Shown: positions 8,327-17,910 of the stretch, in pieces | Position numbering within the stretch: the first letter of the stretch is position 1 | Layout: each line of letters begins with the position of its first letter | Source: Bacteroides sp. | GTDB taxonomy: Bacteria > Bacteroidota > Bacteroidia > Bacteroidales > Muribaculaceae | NCBI GenBank assembly: GCA_014802335.1 | Contig: JAAVCL010000026.1 | Coordinates: forward strand, 1 to 64,000 | Reading direction: 5' to 3' | Length of the DNA stretch: 64,000 bases | Translations under genes and position numbers: made by a program | Notes under the pieces: generated by a model | Database searches by the model: none | The model's input: only the letters and a program-made list of their open reading frames with translations | Told to the model about the DNA's origin: nothing

Positions 8327-8376
8327 CACGTCTTACGGAAAATAAGAATAACACGTCTTACGGATAATGAGAATAA
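8327..8376 (+). repeat. Tandem duplication of 25 nt over the rsmD start
   Basis: CACGTCTTACGG plus 13 nt (8327-8351) is repeated at 8352-8376 with two substitutions. The rsmD start codon (8367) lies in the second copy, where one substitution gives ATG; the first copy has ATA at that place. Confidence 0.8.
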
Positions 8377-8903
8377 TAAGAGGAAAATATGGGCGTCGTC
8401 GATTTGATGTTCCCAAAAATATAACAGCGCGCCCCACCACCGACTTTGCACGCGAGAATCTTTTCAACATACTTGAACTGCAGGAAGGAATAGAAGATAA
8501 ACGCGTGTGCGACCTTTTTGCCGGAACCGGAGCCATAAGTTGGGAGTTTGTTTCGCGTGGGGCTGCCCTTGTCACGGCAGTTGAGCAGGCTGCCGTTCAA
8601 TCGGCTTTTATTCGTTCTGTAAAGGAAAAATTAGGTGATACGACCCTTAAATTAATTAAAGGGGATGTGTTTAAGTTTATAGAAAAGGCTCACGATTCTT
8701 ACGACATCGTGTTTGCTGACCCCCCATATAATCATCCCCGTTTTGCTGAAATTCCTGAGCTGATTCTTAATTCGGAACTTGTAAAAGAGGGTTCGCTCGT
8801 TGTTGTTGAGCACAGCAAGACTTATACATTCAACGAACTTCCCGGGTTTATAAGACATCTTGTATATGGTTCGGTGAATTTTAGCTTATTTAGAGTTAAG
8901 TAA
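8367..8903 (+). CDS. rsmD: 16S rRNA (guanine966-N2)-methyltransferase RsmD
   Basis: The 178-residue protein uses S-adenosylmethionine to methylate G966 of 16S rRNA in the assembling 30S subunit. It opens with the family start MRIIRGKYGRRR and TTDFARENLFNIL, then shows the SAM-binding motif VCDLFAGTGAISWE at about 47-60 and the catalytic motif FADPPYNHP (DPPY variant of N/DPPY) at about 116-124. Length is normal for the family. It lies between the DUF3822 gene and ribBA; the 32-nt gap to ribBA has no terminator. Confidence 0.93.
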   Translation: MRIIRGKYGRRRFDVPKNITARPTTDFARENLFNILELQEGIEDKRVCDLFAGTGAISWEFVSRGAALVTAVEQAAVQSAFIRSVKEKLGDTTLKLIKGDVFKFIEKAHDSYDIVFADPPYNHPRFAEIPELILNSELVKEGSLVVVEHSKTYTFNELPGFIRHLVYGSVNFSLFRVK

Positions 8904-8935
8904 CTATCAATTAATTGATTAATAAAAAAAGAATA

Positions 8936-10141
8936 ATGATAAAATTAGATAGCATAGAGGAGGCTCTTGAGGACTTCCGTAATGGTAAATTTGTGGTTGT
9001 TGTAGACGACGAAGACCGCGAAAACGAGGGTGATCTCATTATTGCGGCAGAAAAAATCACCCCCGAGGATGTGAATTTCATGCTCAAGAATGCGCGCGGA
9101 GTGCTCTGTGCCCCCATCACTCTCGAGAGATGCCGTCAGCTTGATCTGCCGCGTCAGGTGGATGACAACACTTCTGTGCTTGGCACTCCCTTTACAGTTA
9201 CGGTAGACAAACTTGAAGGTTGTTCCACCGGTGTATCTATTCAAGACCGTGCCGCCACAATACGCGCACTTGCCGACCCTGAGTCTACCCCAGAAACCTT
9301 CGGTCGCCCCGGGCATATCAATCCGCTTTATGCCCAGGACAGAGGGGTGCTTCAGCGTGCAGGTCATACGGAAGCTGCCGTTGATCTTGCCCGACTGGCC
9401 GGACTTCAACCCGCGGCTGCACTCATGGAGATAATGAGTGATGATGGCTCTATGGCACGTTTGCCCGAACTTCGCCGTCGTGCCGATGAATGGGGATTGA
9501 AGTTGATTAGTATTCGCGATCTTATTGCTTATCGTCTGAATCACGATTCGCTCGTGGAACGTGGTGAAGAAGTTGACATGCCCACTGCATACGGCCACTT
9601 CAGACTTATCCCTTTCCGCCAGAAAGACACCGGTCTCGAACATGTAGCTCTTATAAAGGGTGATGTGGAAAGCGACGAGCCGATCTTGGTGCGGGTTCAC
9701 TCTTCATGCGTCACAGGCGATATTTTTGCATCACGCCGTTGTGAATGTGGCGAGCAGCTTCATTTGGCGATGCAGCAGATTGAGAAAGAGGGGAGAGGTG
9801 CTGTGATATATCTTAATCAGGAAGGACGTGGAATCGGCCTGATGGATAAAATCAAGGCATACAAACTTCAGGAAAACGGCCTGGATACGGTGGATGCCAA
9901 TCTGCATCTGGGTCATCGTGCCGACGAACGTGATTATGGTGTGGGTGCAAATATCCTCCACTCGCTTGGAATTAAAAATATGAGACTAATGACCAATAAC
10001 CCGATAAAACGCGTTGGCTTGGAGGGATATGGGGTTAAGATCTCGGAGATTGTTCCGCTGGAAGTTGAACCCAATCCATATAATGAAAAATATATGGAAA
10101 CAAAGAAGATCAGAATGGGGCATAACCTTCATAAAGTGTGA
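8936..10141 (+). CDS. ribBA: Bifunctional RibBA: DHBP synthase / GTP cyclohydrolase II
   Basis: The 401-residue protein carries out two entry steps of riboflavin synthesis. The N-terminal half (1-200) is 3,4-dihydroxy-2-butanone-4-phosphate synthase, with [14 protein letters not shown] and the GRPGHINPL...[11 protein letters not shown] active-site region. The C-terminal half is GTP cyclohydrolase II, with the zinc ligands in [18 protein letters not shown] and the catalytic QEGRGIGL. The ATG at 8936 is chosen because it opens the conserved [11 protein letters not shown]. An upstream in-frame TTG (8915) would add seven poorly conserved residues. Confidence 0.95.
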   Translation: MIKLDSIEEALEDFRNGKFVVVVDDEDRENEGDLIIAAEKITPEDVNFMLKNARGVLCAPITLERCRQLDLPRQVDDNTSVLGTPFTVTVDKLEGCSTGVSIQDRAATIRALADPESTPETFGRPGHINPLYAQDRGVLQRAGHTEAAVDLARLAGLQPAAALMEIMSDDGSMARLPELRRRADEWGLKLISIRDLIAYRLNHDSLVERGEEVDMPTAYGHFRLIPFRQKDTGLEHVALIKGDVESDEPILVRVHSSCVTGDIFASRRCECGEQLHLAMQQIEKEGRGAVIYLNQEGRGIGLMDKIKAYKLQENGLDTVDANLHLGHRADERDYGVGANILHSLGIKNMRLMTNNPIKRVGLEGYGVKISEIVPLEVEPNPYNEKYMETKKIRMGHNLHKV

Positions 10142-10189
10142 TTGCTTTAAGAAAGTGCAATTGCTTTAGATTCTTTAAACTCAGACAAC

Positions 10190-12979
10190 ATGAAAAATCT
10201 GCATAAAGGAGTAGCAACAGCCCTAGTCTCGCTGTTGGTGGGCACAGGTTTTATTTCGGCTCAGAAAAAAGTGCTTTCGCACGATGATTTTGATAGTTGG
10301 AAATCTGTAAGAAACATGGCTGTGAGTCGTGACGGATCATGGACAGCCTTTGCCGTAAATCCACAGGAGGGTGACGGTATTTTAACTTTCTATAATACTA
10401 AAACACGTAAAAAAGTAGAGATTCCCCGCGGTTATGAAGCTCGTATTTCGGCAGATTCGCGCTGGGGTATAGCTCTTATAAAACCCCTTTTTGCAGATAC
10501 CCGCAAAGCAAAAATTGACAAAAAGAAAGATGCCGATATGCCGAAAGATTCGTTGGCTATCGTAAATCTCCGCACTCTGGATGTCATCAAGGTTGGGGAT
10601 GTTCTGAGTTATAAGATTTCAAAAGACGGCAGTGATTGGCTGGCTTTCTCATCGTGCGATACGACTTTGATTAAAAAGAAATTTTTATCAGACAAGGAAG
10701 CCGGTCGCCCGCTGGTGCTTTTCAATCCCTCCACAAAAGCGCGCAAAGTGACCAACTGGGTAAAAGATTATGTCTTTTCTAACGATGGTAACCGACTGGC
10801 CGTAAATGTCAAGAAACCGGAAAAAGATTCGGTAGCCACCGACGGAATCGGACTCTATATTCTGCCCGACACTGCCTATACAATCATAGACAGAGACAAG
10901 AAATTTTATGGCACCCCGGTCTTTAGTGAAGACGGCATGCAATTGGCTTATACAGCATCAAACGATTCGGTTAAATCCGGTACAAAAAGAGTCAGTGTCT
11001 TTTTAAGTCGTCCCGATCAGGACCTTAAGTCACCCAAAGAATTTAATCTGAATTTTAAGGATGCTTCCGGAGCTGAACTTGTTCCCAACCAATATACACA
11101 GTTAAAATTCTCGCATAACGGCAAACGACTTATAGCAGGCGTTGCCCCGGTGATTGCTCCCGACGATACCACCATTGTGGATTTTGAACAAGGCAAGCTT
11201 GATATATGGGTATGGGACAAGGCATATAACCCTCCGATGGAGCAAAATCTGCTTGATAAAATCAAGAAAAAGAACATGCCGGTTGCAATTAATCCGTCCA
11301 CCGGTAAAAGCGTTTTGCTCTGTGACAATTCATTGGCAGAAGTCGATGCGCCCGTCAGATGGGATGGTGACTATGCACTTGTAAAGGATCCGTCGGAAAG
11401 TATTGTCTCATTCCAATGGGATTACTTCGCTCCAATCAAATTCGGAGTTGTAAACGTAAATACCGGAGAATACACCGAAGCGGGGGAATGTCAACGAAGT
11501 TTCGAAGCCAAGCTTTCTCCCGCCGATAAGTTTATAGTATGGTTTAAAGACAGGCAATACCACACATACGAGATTTCCACCGGGAAAACCCGATGCATCA
11601 GCGAGAAAGTTCCTTATCCCCTCTGGGATATTGACGACCGTCATCCTTCTCCGGCAGATAATTATGGCATAGCCGGCTGGAGTGAAAATGACGATGCAAT
11701 CCTGGTTTACGACAAATTCGATATATGGAAGCTTGACCCTCGTGGCGAGAAAGACCCCGAGTGTATCACATTAGGTGAAGGTAGAAAAAAAGATCTCAGA
11801 TACAGATATGTGAACACCGACCCCGAACACCGATTCCTGAAATCGGGAGATTTTATGCTCCTCAAGGTCTTTTCATACACGGATAAGTATAACGGACTCG
11901 GATATACTGCCTATGGGAAACCGAAAGTGCCTGTAATACCCGTCCTCGATAAATTTGATTACACACAGTTGCTGAAGGCAAGGGATGCGCAAGTCTACAC
12001 ATGGCAGCGGGCTAATTTCTCTACTTCACCCGATATTTGGGAATGTTCAGGCACGGATTATGCAAAGGCTCTGAAATTAACCGATGCCAATCCGCAGATG
12101 AAGGATTACAATTGGGGAACCGCGCAGCTTGAACGTTGGTATGCTTACGACGGCAGTCAATCGGAAGGTGTGCTTTACGTTCCCGAGAATATGGATCCCT
12201 CAAAAAAATACCCGATGTTGTGTGTGTTCTATGAAACGGGATCGGAAGACCTTTACCGACATTACACAATGGAACCTTCATGGAGTTGGGTGAACTATCC
12301 TTTCTATGTAAGCCGGGGCTATGTGGTGTTTGTTCCCGACATTCATTATAATTCCGGCCGACCCGGTGAGGATGCATATAATTATGTGTGTTCCGGTGCT
12401 GAGGAAATGTGCCGTCGCTATCCATGGATTGATAAGGAACGGATAGGTATTGACGGCCAGAGCTGGGGCGGTTATCAAACTGCATATCTCGTTACGCGCA
12501 CAAATATGTTCGCCTGTGCAGGTTCCGGCGCTCCGGTTGCTAATATGACCTCGGCCTACGGAGGTATCCGCTGGGAGTCGGGCGATTCCCGACAGGCTCA
12601 ATACGAACAGGGCCAGAGCCGCATCGGGGGTACACTCTGGGAGAAGACATATCAATATATGGCTAATTCCCCCGTGTTCTTTGCCGACCGCGTGCAAACC
12701 CCGTTGCTGATCATGCATAACGATAATGACGGCGCAGTGCCCTGGTATCAGGGAATTGAGATGTTCATGGCTTTGAGACGTTTACACAAGCCGGTATGGA
12801 TGCTTCAATACAACGGTGAGGCACACAACATCCGTGCCCGTAAGAACAGAAAAGACATAACGCGCAGATTACAGCAATTTTTCGATCACTACCTGAAGGA
12901 TGCCCCCATGCCTCGCTGGATGAAACAAGGCGTTCCCATGATTCGTAAAGGACAGGAGTGGGGATTTGAAACCGAGTGA
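10190..12979 (+). CDS. Secreted S9 family (prolyl oligopeptidase-like) serine peptidase
   Basis: The 929-residue protein has a signal peptide (1-24, ending GFISA) and an N-terminal half with repeated strand patterns suggesting a beta-propeller. The C-terminal alpha/beta-hydrolase domain contains the S9 catalytic triad: Ser758 in GQSWGG, Asp847 in NDNDGAVPW and His879 in GEAHNIRA. Family members cleave short peptides, often after proline, in the periplasm or at the surface. The length is larger than DPP4-type enzymes but common in Bacteroidetes. It lies between ribBA and ispE with 48-nt and 27-nt gaps. No metabolic link to these neighbours is evident. Confidence 0.9.
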   Translation: MKNLHKGVATALVSLLVGTGFISAQKKVLSHDDFDSWKSVRNMAVSRDGSWTAFAVNPQEGDGILTFYNTKTRKKVEIPRGYEARISADSRWGIALIKPLFADTRKAKIDKKKDADMPKDSLAIVNLRTLDVIKVGDVLSYKISKDGSDWLAFSSCDTTLIKKKFLSDKEAGRPLVLFNPSTKARKVTNWVKDYVFSNDGNRLAVNVKKPEKDSVATDGIGLYILPDTAYTIIDRDKKFYGTPVFSEDGMQLAYTASNDSVKSGTKRVSVFLSRPDQDLKSPKEFNLNFKDASGAELVPNQYTQLKFSHNGKRLIAGVAPVIAPDDTTIVDFEQGKLDIWVWDKAYNPPMEQNLLDKIKKKNMPVAINPSTGKSVLLCDNSLAEVDAPVRWDGDYALVKDPSESIVSFQWDYFAPIKFGVVNVNTGEYTEAGECQRSFEAKLSPADKFIVWFKDRQYHTYEISTGKTRCISEKVPYPLWDIDDRHPSPADNYGIAGWSENDDAILVYDKFDIWKLDPRGEKDPECITLGEGRKKDLRYRYVNTDPEHRFLKSGDFMLLKVFSYTDKYNGLGYTAYGKPKVPVIPVLDKFDYTQLLKARDAQVYTWQRANFSTSPDIWECSGTDYAKALKLTDANPQMKDYNWGTAQLERWYAYDGSQSEGVLYVPENMDPSKKYPMLCVFYETGSEDLYRHYTMEPSWSWVNYPFYVSRGYVVFVPDIHYNSGRPGEDAYNYVCSGAEEMCRRYPWIDKERIGIDGQSWGGYQTAYLVTRTNMFACAGSGAPVANMTSAYGGIRWESGDSRQAQYEQGQSRIGGTLWEKTYQYMANSPVFFADRVQTPLLIMHNDNDGAVPWYQGIEMFMALRRLHKPVWMLQYNGEAHNIRARKNRKDITRRLQQFFDHYLKDAPMPRWMKQGVPMIRKGQEWGFETE

Positions 12980-13006
12980 ACTTAGCTGTTAATTTAAACA
13001 TTGCTT

Positions 13007-13912
13007 ATGATTAAATTTGTAAATGCAAAAATTAATATAGGTCTGCAGATTGTGAGCCGTCGTTCCGACGGCTATCACAATCTGCAAACTGTTTTTTATC
13101 CCGTTGGTCTGTATGCGGGAACACCGGAGAATCCGGTTGAATTCTGTGATGTGCTCGAGATTATAACTGTGGAGCAGGATGAGCAGATCACTCTTGAATT
13201 AACCGGCAATAAAGTTGATTGTCCGATAGAAAAAAATCTTGTGTGGAAGGCGGCGCAATTATTCTTTGAGGCCGGTGCTCCCGAAGGGTTTAAAGTCAAG
13301 ATCTCTCTCGACAAACACTTGCCCGATGGGGCGGGTCTTGGCGGAGGAAGTGCAGACGCGTCATTCACATTATTAATGCTTGTTGAGCTTGCAGAACGCT
13401 ATGCTCGGGAAAAAGGATTGCAGTGGAAGGCTCCGGAAAAGAAACAACTGTTGGATATGGCCTTTTCTTTAGGAGCCGATTGCCCCTTCTTTATTTACAA
13501 CTCGCCGGCTTATGGTGAAGGAGCGGGCGAAAAGCTCACTCCCGTAAATCTTGATCTGGCCGGCCACTGGCTGTTGATTGCCAAACCTTTTGCTTCAGTT
13601 TCAACTAAGGAGGCTTTCGCAGGCATTGCAGTATGCCCCGATGTGCCTGATTTGCGTAAAATTGTGAATGAATCGCCGGGCAAATGGGGCGAAACAGTGA
13701 AGAATGATTTTGAGAACACAATCTTTGCCAAACATCCCGAAATCGGAGAAATAAAAGATAAAATGTATGGTCTGGGGGCCTTATATGCTTCTCTTACGGG
13801 AAGCGGTGCCTGTGTGTACGGGATATTTAAAGACCGCGGCACTGCGCAAAAAGCTCAAATGGAAATGCAACACAATCCAACTATCAAGGCACTTAGTTTG
13901 TTAAAATTATAA
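13007..13912 (+). CDS. ispE: 4-diphosphocytidyl-2-C-methyl-D-erythritol kinase
   Basis: The 301-residue GHMP kinase phosphorylates CDP-methylerythritol with ATP in the MEP pathway of isoprenoid precursor synthesis. It shows the N-terminal NAKINIGL motif, the glycine-rich ATP loop PDGAGLGGGSADASF (about 106-120), the GADCPFF motif and the C-terminal SLTGSGACVYG motif. The ATG at 13007 is chosen over an in-frame TTG at 13001, because MIKFVNAKINIGL matches the usual family start. Confidence 0.94.
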   Translation: MIKFVNAKINIGLQIVSRRSDGYHNLQTVFYPVGLYAGTPENPVEFCDVLEIITVEQDEQITLELTGNKVDCPIEKNLVWKAAQLFFEAGAPEGFKVKISLDKHLPDGAGLGGGSADASFTLLMLVELAERYAREKGLQWKAPEKKQLLDMAFSLGADCPFFIYNSPAYGEGAGEKLTPVNLDLAGHWLLIAKPFASVSTKEAFAGIAVCPDVPDLRKIVNESPGKWGETVKNDFENTIFAKHPEIGEIKDKMYGLGALYASLTGSGACVYGIFKDRGTAQKAQMEMQHNPTIKALSLLKL

Positions 13913-14043
13913 ATAACGGGTAAATGAGATTGCTGATTGCCATATCAAATGGAATCCGAAGAATTTATGGCTCGTTTTTAACATTTATTGGCACAAAATT
14001 TGCAACGAATGTGAGAGATTACATTCATAAAGAAATCACACAG

Positions 14044-14658
14044 ATGAAAGACATGAATAATAATGAATTTGACAACCGTGAAAACACAGTTGAGCCCGAA
14101 GAAGTAGTTGTGGATGATGTGAATTCAACTCCGGCTGCTGAAGAAATTGCAGAAGGCGAGACCGCGCAGGTTGCCGATGATGCACTGAGCGAGGAAGAAA
14201 AACTTGCTAAGGAAAATGAAAGTTTGAAAGATTCTCTTGAAAAAGAGAAGAAAGAATATATGTTCCTGATGGCTGAATTTGACAACTTCAGGAAGCGCAC
14301 TCTTCGTGAAAAGTCAGAATTGATAAAGAATGCGGCCGAATCGGTTTTCAAAGGACTGCTTCCGGTGGTCGACGATATGGAGCGTGCTCTTAAAGCTTCT
14401 GAAAATAGCGAGGATGCCAACTCGATACGTGAAGGCATGGAGCTTATCTACAAGAAACTCGTTAAGTTTATGGATCAGAATGGCGTGAAGGCAATGGATC
14501 CGGAAGATAAAGAATTCAATGCCGATATTCATGAAGCCATTACGGCCGTCCCTGTGCCCGATGAAGCTCAGAAAGGTAAGATAATAGACACCGTAGAAAA
14601 GGGATATACTATTAACGGTAAGGTTCTTCGTCACGCCAAAGTGGTGGTAGGGCAGTAA
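14044..14658 (+). CDS. grpE: Nucleotide exchange factor GrpE
   Basis: GrpE releases ADP from DnaK during the chaperone cycle. The protein (204 residues from this start) has an acidic low-complexity N-terminus, a long coiled-coil helix (about 65-110) with FDNFRKRTLREK, and the C-terminal beta domain with the family signature DIHEAITAVPVPD...GKIIDTVEKGYTINGKVLRHAKVVV. The open frame extends to 13924, but the extra 40 residues are hydrophobic and basic, unlike GrpE, so the start is placed at MKDMNNNEF. A start at 14053 is equally possible. dnaJ follows after 21 nt; dnaK is not in the window. Confidence 0.92.
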   Translation: MKDMNNNEFDNRENTVEPEEVVVDDVNSTPAAEEIAEGETAQVADDALSEEEKLAKENESLKDSLEKEKKEYMFLMAEFDNFRKRTLREKSELIKNAAESVFKGLLPVVDDMERALKASENSEDANSIREGMELIYKKLVKFMDQNGVKAMDPEDKEFNADIHEAITAVPVPDEAQKGKIIDTVEKGYTINGKVLRHAKVVVGQ

Positions 14659-14679
14659 TTCATAAGAAAGGGACTTACA

Positions 14680-15888
14680 ATGGCAGATAAAAGAGATTAC
14701 TATGAGGTGCTGGGTGTTGATAAAAATGCCACAGCCGATGAAATAAAAAAGGCCTACCGAAAGAAGGCCATACAGTATCATCCCGATAAAAATCCGGGTG
14801 ATAAGGAAGCCGAAGAAAAATTCAAGGAGGCTGCCGAAGCATACGATGTGCTCAGCGACAGTGATAAAAGAGCCAAATATGATAAGTTCGGCCATTCGAT
14901 GGGTCCGCAAGGTTTCGGCGGTGGCGGTGGCTACAGCAGTTACGGTGGCTTTGGTGGCGGAATGTCGATGGAAGATATTTTCGCTCACTTCGGAGATATT
15001 TTCGGTGGCTCATTCGGTGGCGATGATAGATTCTCCGGTTTCGGCGGGTCATCCTCAGGCCGCACACGCAAGCATGTGAATAAAGGTACTGATCTTCGAA
15101 TCACTGTAAAGGTGACTTTGAAAGACATAATGTATGGTGTCGACAAGAAGCTGAAGATTCCAAAACTCGTAGCTTGCGAGCACTGCAAAGGAACCGGAGC
15201 CAAAGACGGCACGGCTTTCCACACATGCGAACGTTGTCACGGCACAGGCTATGTCACCACTGTTCAACAGACCTTTATGGGCCCCATGCAGAGTCAGTCG
15301 GTTTGCCCCGAATGTAACGGTGAAGGAAAAGTCATCACTGAAAAATGCTCTTATTGCAACGGAACAGGCGTTGAAAAGAAAGAGGAAATCGTTAGTTTCC
15401 ACATTCCGGCCGGGGTTGAGAACGACATGGTGCTTACACTGAGAGGTCAGGGCAACGCGCCGAGAAACGGCGGTGTGAACGGCGATCTTTTAATAAAGAT
15501 TCAAGAAGAAAAAGACCCCGATCTTATCAGAGATGGCAATGATCTGATTTATAACCTGATGTTAGACTTCCCCACTGCGGCTTTAGGCGGAACAGCCGAA
15601 ATTCCTACAATAGACGGCCGTGCCCGTGTGAAGATAGCAGCCGGAACACAGCCCGGTAAAGTGCTGCGTCTGCGTGGAAAAGGTCTTCCTCAGATGAACA
15701 GTTCGGCCAAGGGTGACCTCCTTGTGAACGTTATGGTATATGTGCCGGAAAACTTGTCGGATACTGAAAAAGCAGCAATTGAAAGTCTGAAGGACCAACC
15801 GAATATTGTTCCTGACAAAGCAACATCCAAACGAATCTTCTCACGCCTTCGCCACATCTTCCAAAAGGAAAATGAAGGAGTAGAGTAA
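14680..15888 (+). CDS. dnaJ: Chaperone protein DnaJ
   Basis: This is the J-domain co-chaperone that delivers substrates to DnaK and stimulates its ATPase. The J-domain (1-70) has the HPD motif in [12 protein letters not shown] Gly/Phe-rich linker follows (about 73-125). The zinc-binding centre has four CxxCxGxG modules: [24 protein letters not shown] and CSYCNGTG. Two C-terminal substrate-binding beta domains complete the protein. At 402 residues it is slightly long because of the extended G/F linker. It forms a two-gene operon with grpE and is followed by a strong terminator. Confidence 0.96.
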   Translation: MADKRDYYEVLGVDKNATADEIKKAYRKKAIQYHPDKNPGDKEAEEKFKEAAEAYDVLSDSDKRAKYDKFGHSMGPQGFGGGGGYSSYGGFGGGMSMEDIFAHFGDIFGGSFGGDDRFSGFGGSSSGRTRKHVNKGTDLRITVKVTLKDIMYGVDKKLKIPKLVACEHCKGTGAKDGTAFHTCERCHGTGYVTTVQQTFMGPMQSQSVCPECNGEGKVITEKCSYCNGTGVEKKEEIVSFHIPAGVENDMVLTLRGQGNAPRNGGVNGDLLIKIQEEKDPDLIRDGNDLIYNLMLDFPTAALGGTAEIPTIDGRARVKIAAGTQPGKVLRLRGKGLPQMNSSAKGDLLVNVMVYVPENLSDTEKAAIESLKDQPNIVPDKATSKRIFSRLRHIFQKENEGVE

Positions 15889-15929
15889 GACCCGTATTCA
15901 AAAACATACTTTGGAAAACAGTTGTTTCC

Positions 15930-15983
15930 GGGTTCTAAAAAAGTCGGCTTGAGAATTAAATCAAGTCGGCTTTTTTAGAACCC
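15930..15983. terminator. Bidirectional terminator between dnaJ and the barrel protein
   Basis: A 23-nt arm (GGGTTCTAAAAAAGTCGG...) at 15930-15952 pairs with 15961-15983 around an 8-nt loop, with two G-U pairs and A/T tracts on both sides. A further copy of the right flank (CTTTTTTT-AGAACCCTT) follows at 15984-16001, as if the end had been duplicated. Confidence 0.85.
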
Positions 15984-16036
15984 TTCTTTTTTTAGAACCC
16001 TTATGGTATCTTCATGTATGTGTTGTGATTACCACA

Positions 16037-16711
16037 TTACCATTCGTAGGAGATGTTGAGACCGAGGCCATTGATTGTGGCGTTATACTGCCAGTTGCTC
16101 CAATAGTTGGAGGTCATCAGACGATAATGCAGACCCACATCTATAGCCTGCCGGGGCTTTGTGGAATTAATTGGAATTCTAACTCCCACGGCGGGTTGAA
16201 AATAGAAATATTGACGGTCCGAGAGATACCCGTCGCGAACCTTTACATAACTATCCGAGCAGAGGAAGGCTGCGCCGAGACGACAGTTAATAAAAAATGA
16301 GGTTGAGGTTTGCTCCCCTAAGATAAATCTAAAATCGGTAAAGACGGGAATCATTACTGCCGAACTGGTATACTCGTGAGTATCCCAAACCGGATTGAAC
16401 TGTTCGATATTATTACCCCATCCTTTATTTACTGTCGACCATAGAAAATCCACACCGATTCCCGCACCCATGTAGAACCAGTTATTCAGCTGATAGCCTT
16501 GAGATGTGGCAACTGTAACGAAATTGGTGCGATAATTCCCAACGCCTCCGGTAAAGTCGGCCTCCAGATATCCCTTATAGCCCGCGCCCTGAGTAATGGC
16601 CGGCAATGCAACATTGGTCAGACCGTTTACTATTTCTCCTATCTGGGCATTGGCCGGCACGAGGCTTCCGGCAGCTAAAATGCAACTGAGGATATATTTA
16701 TAAGGTTTCAT
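16037..16711 (-). CDS. Outer-membrane beta-barrel protein, function unknown
   Basis: The 224-residue protein has a signal peptide (MKPYKYILSCILAAGSLVPANA) and alternating aromatic/polar strands throughout (for example NNWFYMGAGIGVDF and FYINCRLGAAFL-like segments), ending in an aromatic residue two positions from the end (SYEW), as many barrel proteins do. This fits a small 8-10 strand outer-membrane barrel; family membership beyond that is not clear. It is transcribed towards dnaJ and shares its terminator. There is no partner gene on its strand. Confidence 0.75.
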   Translation of the reverse strand: MKPYKYILSCILAAGSLVPANAQIGEIVNGLTNVALPAITQGAGYKGYLEADFTGGVGNYRTNFVTVATSQGYQLNNWFYMGAGIGVDFLWSTVNKGWGNNIEQFNPVWDTHEYTSSAVMIPVFTDFRFILGEQTSTSFFINCRLGAAFLCSDSYVKVRDGYLSDRQYFYFQPAVGVRIPINSTKPRQAIDVGLHYRLMTSNYWSNWQYNATINGLGLNISYEW

Positions 16712-17030
16712 AATAAAACAGGGTTAAGTGTGTTTTTCAAGTCTGTTGAAATTGCGAGCAAATATTTTTCTGAAATGCAATAAAAATTGTAACACAAATT
16801 CAAACAGGTGCCAAATCCCTTGACTGAGATTTCTTTCATAGTATATTATTATAACAATTGTGATAAATCAGAGTTGGGTGATGTGTTAAATTTAGTTATA
16901 AACTTTTCTTAAAATTCAGTGTCATGGAAAAAAATATTAACTTTGAATTCATTTAGTTTTCGACTAAAAAATGCCGGAAAGGGGAGTTTGCAATTCCTCC
17001 GGTTTGCAACCCAAAAATAAATGGACAAAA
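16712..17030. other. Divergent intergenic region (barrel gene / sigma factor)
   Basis: This AT-rich region of 319 nt holds the promoters of two divergent genes. A good -7 element for the sigma factor, TAACTTTG, lies at 16938-16945, but no TTTG is found at the right distance upstream. An open frame upstream of the sigma factor ATG (from 16971) looks like leader sequence. No hairpin or RNA gene stands out. Confidence 0.5.
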
Positions 17031-17597
17031 ATGGCCTATAAAACACCAATCGATGAAAAGCAACTTGTGGCAGATCTTCAGAATCCTGCCACGGCTCGCA
17101 AGGCATTTGATTTGCTGATACGCGAGTATGGTGAGCAGGTCTATTGGCAAATCCGCAAAATGGTCGTATCTCATGACGATGCGAACGACTTGTTGCAGAA
17201 CTGTTTTATAAAAGCCTGGAAAAATATTAATAATTTCCGTGGCGATGCGCGTCTTTCCACCTGGCTGTATAAGATTGCAATAAATGAAAGTATCAATTTC
17301 CTGAATAAGGAAAGGCAACGGTTAGGACTCACCGCCGAGGAAGCAGACGACTCTTTCCTGTTGCAGAACATCGAAAGCGATCCATATTTTGACGGGGATT
17401 CCCTCCAGGTGCAGCTTCAGGAAGCCATTATGCAATTGCCTGAAAAGCAGAGGCTCGTTTTCAATATGCGATATTACGACGACATGAAATATGAAGACAT
17501 TTCTGAAGTTCTCGGAACGTCTGTTGGTGCCCTTAAAGCTTCCTATCATCACGCGGTCAAAAAGATTACGGCGGCAATAAAAGATTCTGAGATATAA
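17031..17597 (+). CDS. ECF-type RNA polymerase sigma factor
   Basis: The 188-residue protein has the two sigma-70 domains of the extracytoplasmic-function group. Region 2 contains VVSHDDANDLLQNCFIKAWKNINNFRGDARLSTWLYKIAINE (here split over about 43-85). Region 4 is a helix-turn-helix with MKYEDISEVLGTSVGALKASYHHAV near the C-terminus. The ATG at 17031 gives a normal N-terminus (MAYKTPIDEKQL); the 20 residues that could precede it are atypical. It is followed by genes for a single-pass membrane protein, a Spy-like protein and an alpha-2-macroglobulin-like protein, so control by an envelope signal is inferred. A terminator-like hairpin behind it may separate it from these genes or attenuate transcription. 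Confidence 0.92.
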   Translation: MAYKTPIDEKQLVADLQNPATARKAFDLLIREYGEQVYWQIRKMVVSHDDANDLLQNCFIKAWKNINNFRGDARLSTWLYKIAINESINFLNKERQRLGLTAEEADDSFLLQNIESDPYFDGDSLQVQLQEAIMQLPEKQRLVFNMRYYDDMKYEDISEVLGTSVGALKASYHHAVKKITAAIKDSEI

Positions 17598-17637
17598 GAC
17601 TGAGGCCACCAAAAATGTAAATAAAACAAAAAAATAA

Positions 17638-17684
17638 ATAAAACAAAAACGATATGAACCATTTCATATCGTTTTTGTTTTATA
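17638..17684 (+). terminator. Terminator behind the sigma factor
   Basis: ATAAAACAAAAACGATATGAA pairs almost perfectly with TTCATATCGTTTTTGTTTTAT around a CCA loop, with T-rich sequence on the 3' side. Confidence 0.75.
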
Positions 17685-17744
17685 GGTATAAGAATCGTTT
17701 CATGATGTTAGGTTAGTTCGAAAATTAATTATGGAAAACACAAC

Positions 17745-17774
17745 GATGCGACTGATTGTGAAATCAGTCGCATC
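17745..17774 (+). other. Perfect 13-bp hairpin in the sigma factor/anti-sigma gap
   Basis: GATGCGACTGATT at 17745-17757 pairs perfectly with AATCAGTCGCATC at 17762-17774 over a 4-nt loop and is followed by TATTTTTAG. It could be a second terminator or a leader structure for the membrane protein at 17911. The rest of the 313-nt gap is AT-rich with nothing else evident. Confidence 0.6.
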
Positions 17775-17910
17775 TATTTTTAGTATAATGGTGAGAACAT
17801 AGATGAAATTAATAAATTTGAGTTGATGCCTTACACTTCAATAAAAAAATTTTTATTCCAATTAAACCAAATTAAAGGATTATAGTCCATAGAATATAAT
17901 AGGAATTATA

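Noticed and set aside
8915-8935. TTG start for RibBA
   Set aside because: An ATG at 8936 opens the conserved N-terminus; the upstream residues are not RibB-like.
13924-14043. N-terminal extension of GrpE
   Set aside because: The extra 40 residues are hydrophobic and basic, unlike GrpE; two good ATG codons follow at 14044 and 14053.
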